NCBI RefSeq assembly: GCF_024168825.1
Contig: NZ_JALJWH010000002.1
Span: forward strand, 62,001-126,000
From: Paenarthrobacter sp. A20
GTDB lineage: Bacteria > Actinomycetota > Actinomycetes > Actinomycetales > Micrococcaceae
Length of the DNA: 64,000 nt
Reading direction: 5' to 3'
Part shown: positions 61,244 to 64,000 of the stretch, one piece after another
Position numbering within the stretch: the stretch's first letter is position 1
How the letters are laid out: each line of letters begins with the position of its first letter
The notes under the pieces: generated by a model
What the model was told of the DNA's origin: nothing
Seen by the model: the letters and a program-made list of their open reading frames with translations, nothing else
Databases searched by the model: none
Made by a program: the position numbers and the translations under genes

Positions 61244-62251
61244 CTAAGCGACGGTCGTTTCTTTTTCGGAGTCCTGAAGGTGTGGGTAAACAGCGACGAA
61301 GCGGCTGTACTTGTACTCTCCGCAGGTGTAGGGCTGCTTTACAGCGGGGTGCTCATTGTCCACACAGGTCGGTACCGTTTCGACGGGCGCCTGGAAGTCC
61401 AGATCGATGAAGAACGGGATGGAGTACCTGGCTTCTCCGCTGGTGTTGATAACGCGGTGCAGGGTCGAAGAGTAGCGGCCGTTGGTCATGAATTGCACGA
61501 GGTCGCCGATGTTGATCACGAAAGCTCCCTCGACGGGCGGGGCCGTGATCCACTCTCCCTCGCTGTTTCGAACCTGAAGGCCTCCCACGGCGTCCTGGGA
61601 AAGAATTGTCAGGAACCCGTAGTCGGTGTGGGCGCCGATGCCCATCTCCGCCTCGGTGATCTGCCCCTTCATAGCGGGGTAGTGCAGGAGCCGCTGGATG
61701 GTGATGGGGTTTTGCTGCAGCTTCTCAAAGTAGTCAGCAGGAAGGTCGAGGCTGATCGCGAAAGCACTGACGAGCTTGCGGGCCAGCGCCATCATGGCGT
61801 CGTGGTATTCATCGCACACCGCAGCGAATCCGGGGAGTTCAACCTCCGTCGGCATCAGGTTCGGGCCGAAGAAGGGAGAGACCTCTTCACCGTCTACGCC
61901 GTAGTCAAAAACTTCCTTGAGGTCCCGAGTCTTCTTCGGATCTGCATTCTCGCCATAGGGGGGGATGTAGCCGCGGAGGGTCGGACCGGACTCTGCGACG
62001 TGCAAGCGGTCTTTAACCTCTTGGGGGAGTTCAAAGAACTCCTTAGTGGCCTTGTACACCCGGTCGATCAGGTCCTGCGGGACTCCGTGGTTCTTGACGT
62101 AAAAGAAGCCGACCTGTTCACAGGCCTTACCAATCTGGCTGGCCACGCTCTCCTTGTCGCTTCCGTCGATCAGCTTGGCAACGTCAATCACCGGAATCTC
62201 GCTGAACGCGATCTGCTTGCCGGCGAGGTTGCTGTCCAGTGTGAGGGTCAT
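61244..62251 (-). CDS. 2OG-Fe(II) oxygenase, isopenicillin-N-synthase type
   Basis: 335 residues. The N-terminal DIOX_N region (IPVIDVAKLIDGSDKES, GFFYVKNHGVPQDLIDRVY) precedes the jelly roll with HTDYGFLTIL (His-x-Asp iron ligands), TLHRVIN (distal His) and ARYSIPFF (2-oxoglutarate-binding Arg-x-Ser). It hydroxylates or desaturates a small substrate. It is flanked by LysR2 downstream in sense orientation. Substrate unknown. Confidence 0.92.
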   Translation of the reverse strand: MTLTLDSNLAGKQIAFSEIPVIDVAKLIDGSDKESVASQIGKACEQVGFFYVKNHGVPQDLIDRVYKATKEFFELPQEVKDRLHVAESGPTLRGYIPPYGENADPKKTRDLKEVFDYGVDGEEVSPFFGPNLMPTEVELPGFAAVCDEYHDAMMALARKLVSAFAISLDLPADYFEKLQQNPITIQRLLHYPAMKGQITEAEMGIGAHTDYGFLTILSQDAVGGLQVRNSEGEWITAPPVEGAFVINIGDLVQFMTNGRYSSTLHRVINTSGEARYSIPFFIDLDFQAPVETVPTCVDNEHPAVKQPYTCGEYKYSRFVAVYPHLQDSEKETTVA

Positions 62252-62707
62252 GGGGCACTCCTTTATGGTGGTTTGAGGCTTGTTGGGCGGCGTTTCCGAA
62301 CAGAGTTCGCTGAGCCGTTACTAAGAGTGTGGTTTGTGTCACCCCCAAGGACAAGCAAATGATTTCGGGCCTGATTCATCAAAAAATTTTGTGAAAAGGA
62401 GTTCTTGTTCTACTTCGACAAGGGCTGCTCTTTTCCCTCGAAGGCGCGACGCAGCATCAAAGGAAACGGTCGCGGCTCCCGATGGAGCCGGACATCAGTT
62501 CCACGAAGGATGCGGCCTGCCCGGTGCTCAAGTCGACGTTGGGATTCAATAGTCCTCGCGGGCCCAAGGGGCCGAGTTGCGACCTTGTTTACGCGATGTT
62601 CAGCGGATCGCCCTCGGCTCGAACTATTCGATCAGACAGGCTGAGCCGCCACGTCCGCGGTTATGGCCGAGCACCACGGTCCTCCAGCAGACGGCGCGTC
62701 AGAACGG
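62252..62707. other. Gap upstream of the 2OG-oxygenase gene
   Basis: No gene supported; open frames here lack recognisable sequence. It includes the promoter of the oxygenase gene. Confidence 0.45.
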
Positions 62708-63685
62708 CTACTCGATGGTGGGGAAAATCAGACTCGTTGGCTTCGGGCCGCTGGTGAACAGACTTGAGGATGAAGCATGAATAAGGCCGAGCGCCTCGGC
62801 GACCAGCGGATGGCCGGCGGCGCCTTTGCGTGTTACAGCCATGATGCGGCGGGCCGGAGCGGGTTCGCCGGAGAGCTGGATTCGTTCGACGGGCCACCGT
62901 TGGTCGATGCTCCCCAGTCGAGGCATCAGCATTACGCATAGCCCCTGAGCGACGAGTGCTGCGCCGGTTTCCCATTCGTCAGCTTGATACGCCATGTTTG
63001 GCGTAAAGCCAGCCGCGACGCAAGCAGCAACAGTCAGCTGGTGATACGCGCTGCCGGGAGTGCCAATCGACCAAGATTCCAATGCCGCGTCTGCCAGTGT
63101 GACGGTCTGACGGCCGGCCAGGTGGTGTCCGGCAGGCACAACCAGGTCTAGGGGGTCGTCCAGCAAGAGCTGTTGATCGAATCTTCCATCGCTAAGGGGT
63201 GGCGAATCTGCCGTCACCATGACCAGAGCAAGGTCCGCCTCTTCCCCTTCGACTAGGCGGAAGCAGTTCGAAGGCTCGGCTTCAATCAACCTGACCCGGA
63301 GCCTGGGATGCCGATCCCTCAAGGTGAGTGTTGCGTGCGGCAATAAGTGCGTTGCTGCGGTGGAAAATCCGCACATTGTAAATTGGCCCGAAAATTCCTC
63401 ACTTGTAGCCGCCAGTTCGCTGCGCAGCAGTTCGTACTGCGTCTGCATCACTTCAGCATGCCTCAGCACGATGCGTGCAGCAGCAGTGAGCTTGATTCCG
63501 CGCCCTGCAGGTTCAATGAGTTTCACTTCCAGCTGTTCAGAAAGTTGGCGCAGCTGGTACGAGACGGCTGACGGCGTGTAGCTGGTCACAGCAGCTACGG
63601 CCGCGACACTGCCATAGCGCTCAAGCAGCTGCAGAACCTTCACCTTTGGATCAAGCATCAGAACCGCTGCGGCCGGATGCGCCAC
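62708..63685 (-). CDS. LysR-family regulator 2
   Basis: 325 residues. The HTH is near 11-70: KVLQLLERYGSVAAVAAVTS, YTPSAVSYQLRQLSEQLEVK. It is followed by a substrate-binding-like domain. It lies upstream of the 2OG-oxygenase gene in the same direction and probably regulates it, or genes beyond the window edge. The start may be Met1 (63685) or Met10 (MLDPKVKVLQ). Confidence 0.9.
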   Translation of the reverse strand: MAHPAAAVLMLDPKVKVLQLLERYGSVAAVAAVTSYTPSAVSYQLRQLSEQLEVKLIEPAGRGIKLTAAARIVLRHAEVMQTQYELLRSELAATSEEFSGQFTMCGFSTAATHLLPHATLTLRDRHPRLRVRLIEAEPSNCFRLVEGEEADLALVMVTADSPPLSDGRFDQQLLLDDPLDLVVPAGHHLAGRQTVTLADAALESWSIGTPGSAYHQLTVAACVAAGFTPNMAYQADEWETGAALVAQGLCVMLMPRLGSIDQRWPVERIQLSGEPAPARRIMAVTRKGAAGHPLVAEALGLIHASSSSLFTSGPKPTSLIFPTIE

Positions 63686-64000
63686 TATCGTCCGGGCGAT
63701 GAGTCGAATTTCGAACCCCTCGCGATAGGGGCGTCCATGCTTCGATCACAGCTTCCTTCACTTCTACACCTGTTCGGCTAGTCGGAGGGTCCGCGATGGA
63801 TGCTCTGGGCTACGGCGCATCTTCTCCCAGGGCCTCTTATGTGCAAACGCAAAGCAGGCGCGGATACCCTGAGGCAACCTCGTTCCATTGCCGGGTTCCG
63901 ACAAATGGGGCTGTAATCGGTCCCGCTTAGCCTAAATTTGTCCTACAACTTCTGAGCCAAATTTAATGAAGCTCAAACCTGAAGTCAACAAGCAGTCGCT
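63686..64000. other. End of window with a GntR box
   Basis: No gene. A box at 63935-63951 matches the palindromes of the two GntR genes, so a further regulated gene may start just beyond the window. Confidence 0.5.
63935..63951. promoter_or_regulatory. GntR box 4
   Basis: AATTTGT-CCT-ACAACTT: one mismatch to box 1. Confidence 0.65.

Noticed and set aside
62482..62757. 91-residue frame before LysR2
   Set aside because: Arg/Ser-rich, runs into the LysR2 gene on the other strand, and has no recognisable domain.

Overview
The window looks like part of a plasmid, or a plasmid-derived region, of a Micrococcaceae actinobacterium (Arthrobacter, Paenarthrobacter or a relative). The basis is the GC-rich codon use, actinobacterial families (SCO6880-type and DUF4913 conjugation proteins, DUF4193, the XRE / ImmA-IrrE / MAB_1171c triad), a ParA partition module beside large iteron-like repeats, and a large primase-like replication protein. 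Genus is an inference; no rRNA or tRNA gene was recognised.

Region 1 (about 1-9.2 kb) is accessory and defence-like: a DUF1851-type protein, a PstI/BsuBI-type restriction-modification pair on the minus strand, a PIN-domain protein, a DUF5677-like gene interrupted at a C7 tract, a HAD phosphatase overlapping a three-helix membrane protein, the decayed 3' end of a second PstI-like endonuclease gene, a small beta-flower-like protein with a collagen-like tail, and an uncharacterised 138-residue protein.

Region 2 (9.2-20 kb) is plasmid maintenance: a serine resolvase, parA with a small partner gene, 223-bp tandem repeats full of TATCAAA-type palindromes, an HTH protein, the primase-like Rep and a small RHH-like gene. 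A regulator / metalloprotease / membrane-protein triad, an alpha/beta hydrolase and an ArsR-like regulator follow.

Region 3 (20-31.3 kb) is a tightly packed plus-strand type IV secretion operon: cell-wall hydrolase, lipoprotein, ParA-like ATPase, pilin-like protein, VirB8-position protein, VirB6/TrbL-like channel, SCO6880 protein, VirB4 ATPase, VirD4 coupling protein and DUF4913. No relaxase was recognised in the window. A DUF4193 gene and a DUF1016 (YhcG) nuclease gene with unusual palindromes inside and around it follow.

Region 4 (33-64 kb) is a catabolic and nitrogen-scavenging island. Two similar GntR/UTRA regulators, two closely related amino-acid-type binding proteins and two flavin amine oxidases are arranged around a cupin, an AGCS sodium symporter, a DHDPS-type aldolase, an FGGY kinase, a TIM-barrel protein and a complete polar-amino-acid ABC transporter. 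A shared palindrome (AAGTTGT-CCT-ACAACTT type) lies upstream of most of these units. Further on are UspA, a proline-racemase-family enzyme with Ser at both catalytic Cys positions, an XRE-cupin regulator, OCD-family, Amt and HutD proteins, an M20 amidohydrolase with a sarcosine-oxidase-like flavoprotein, two LysR regulators and a 2OG-Fe(II) oxygenase. The gene set suggests uptake and oxidative deamination of an amino compound, phosphorylation and cleavage of its carbon skeleton, and ammonium handling. The substrate cannot be read from the sequence.
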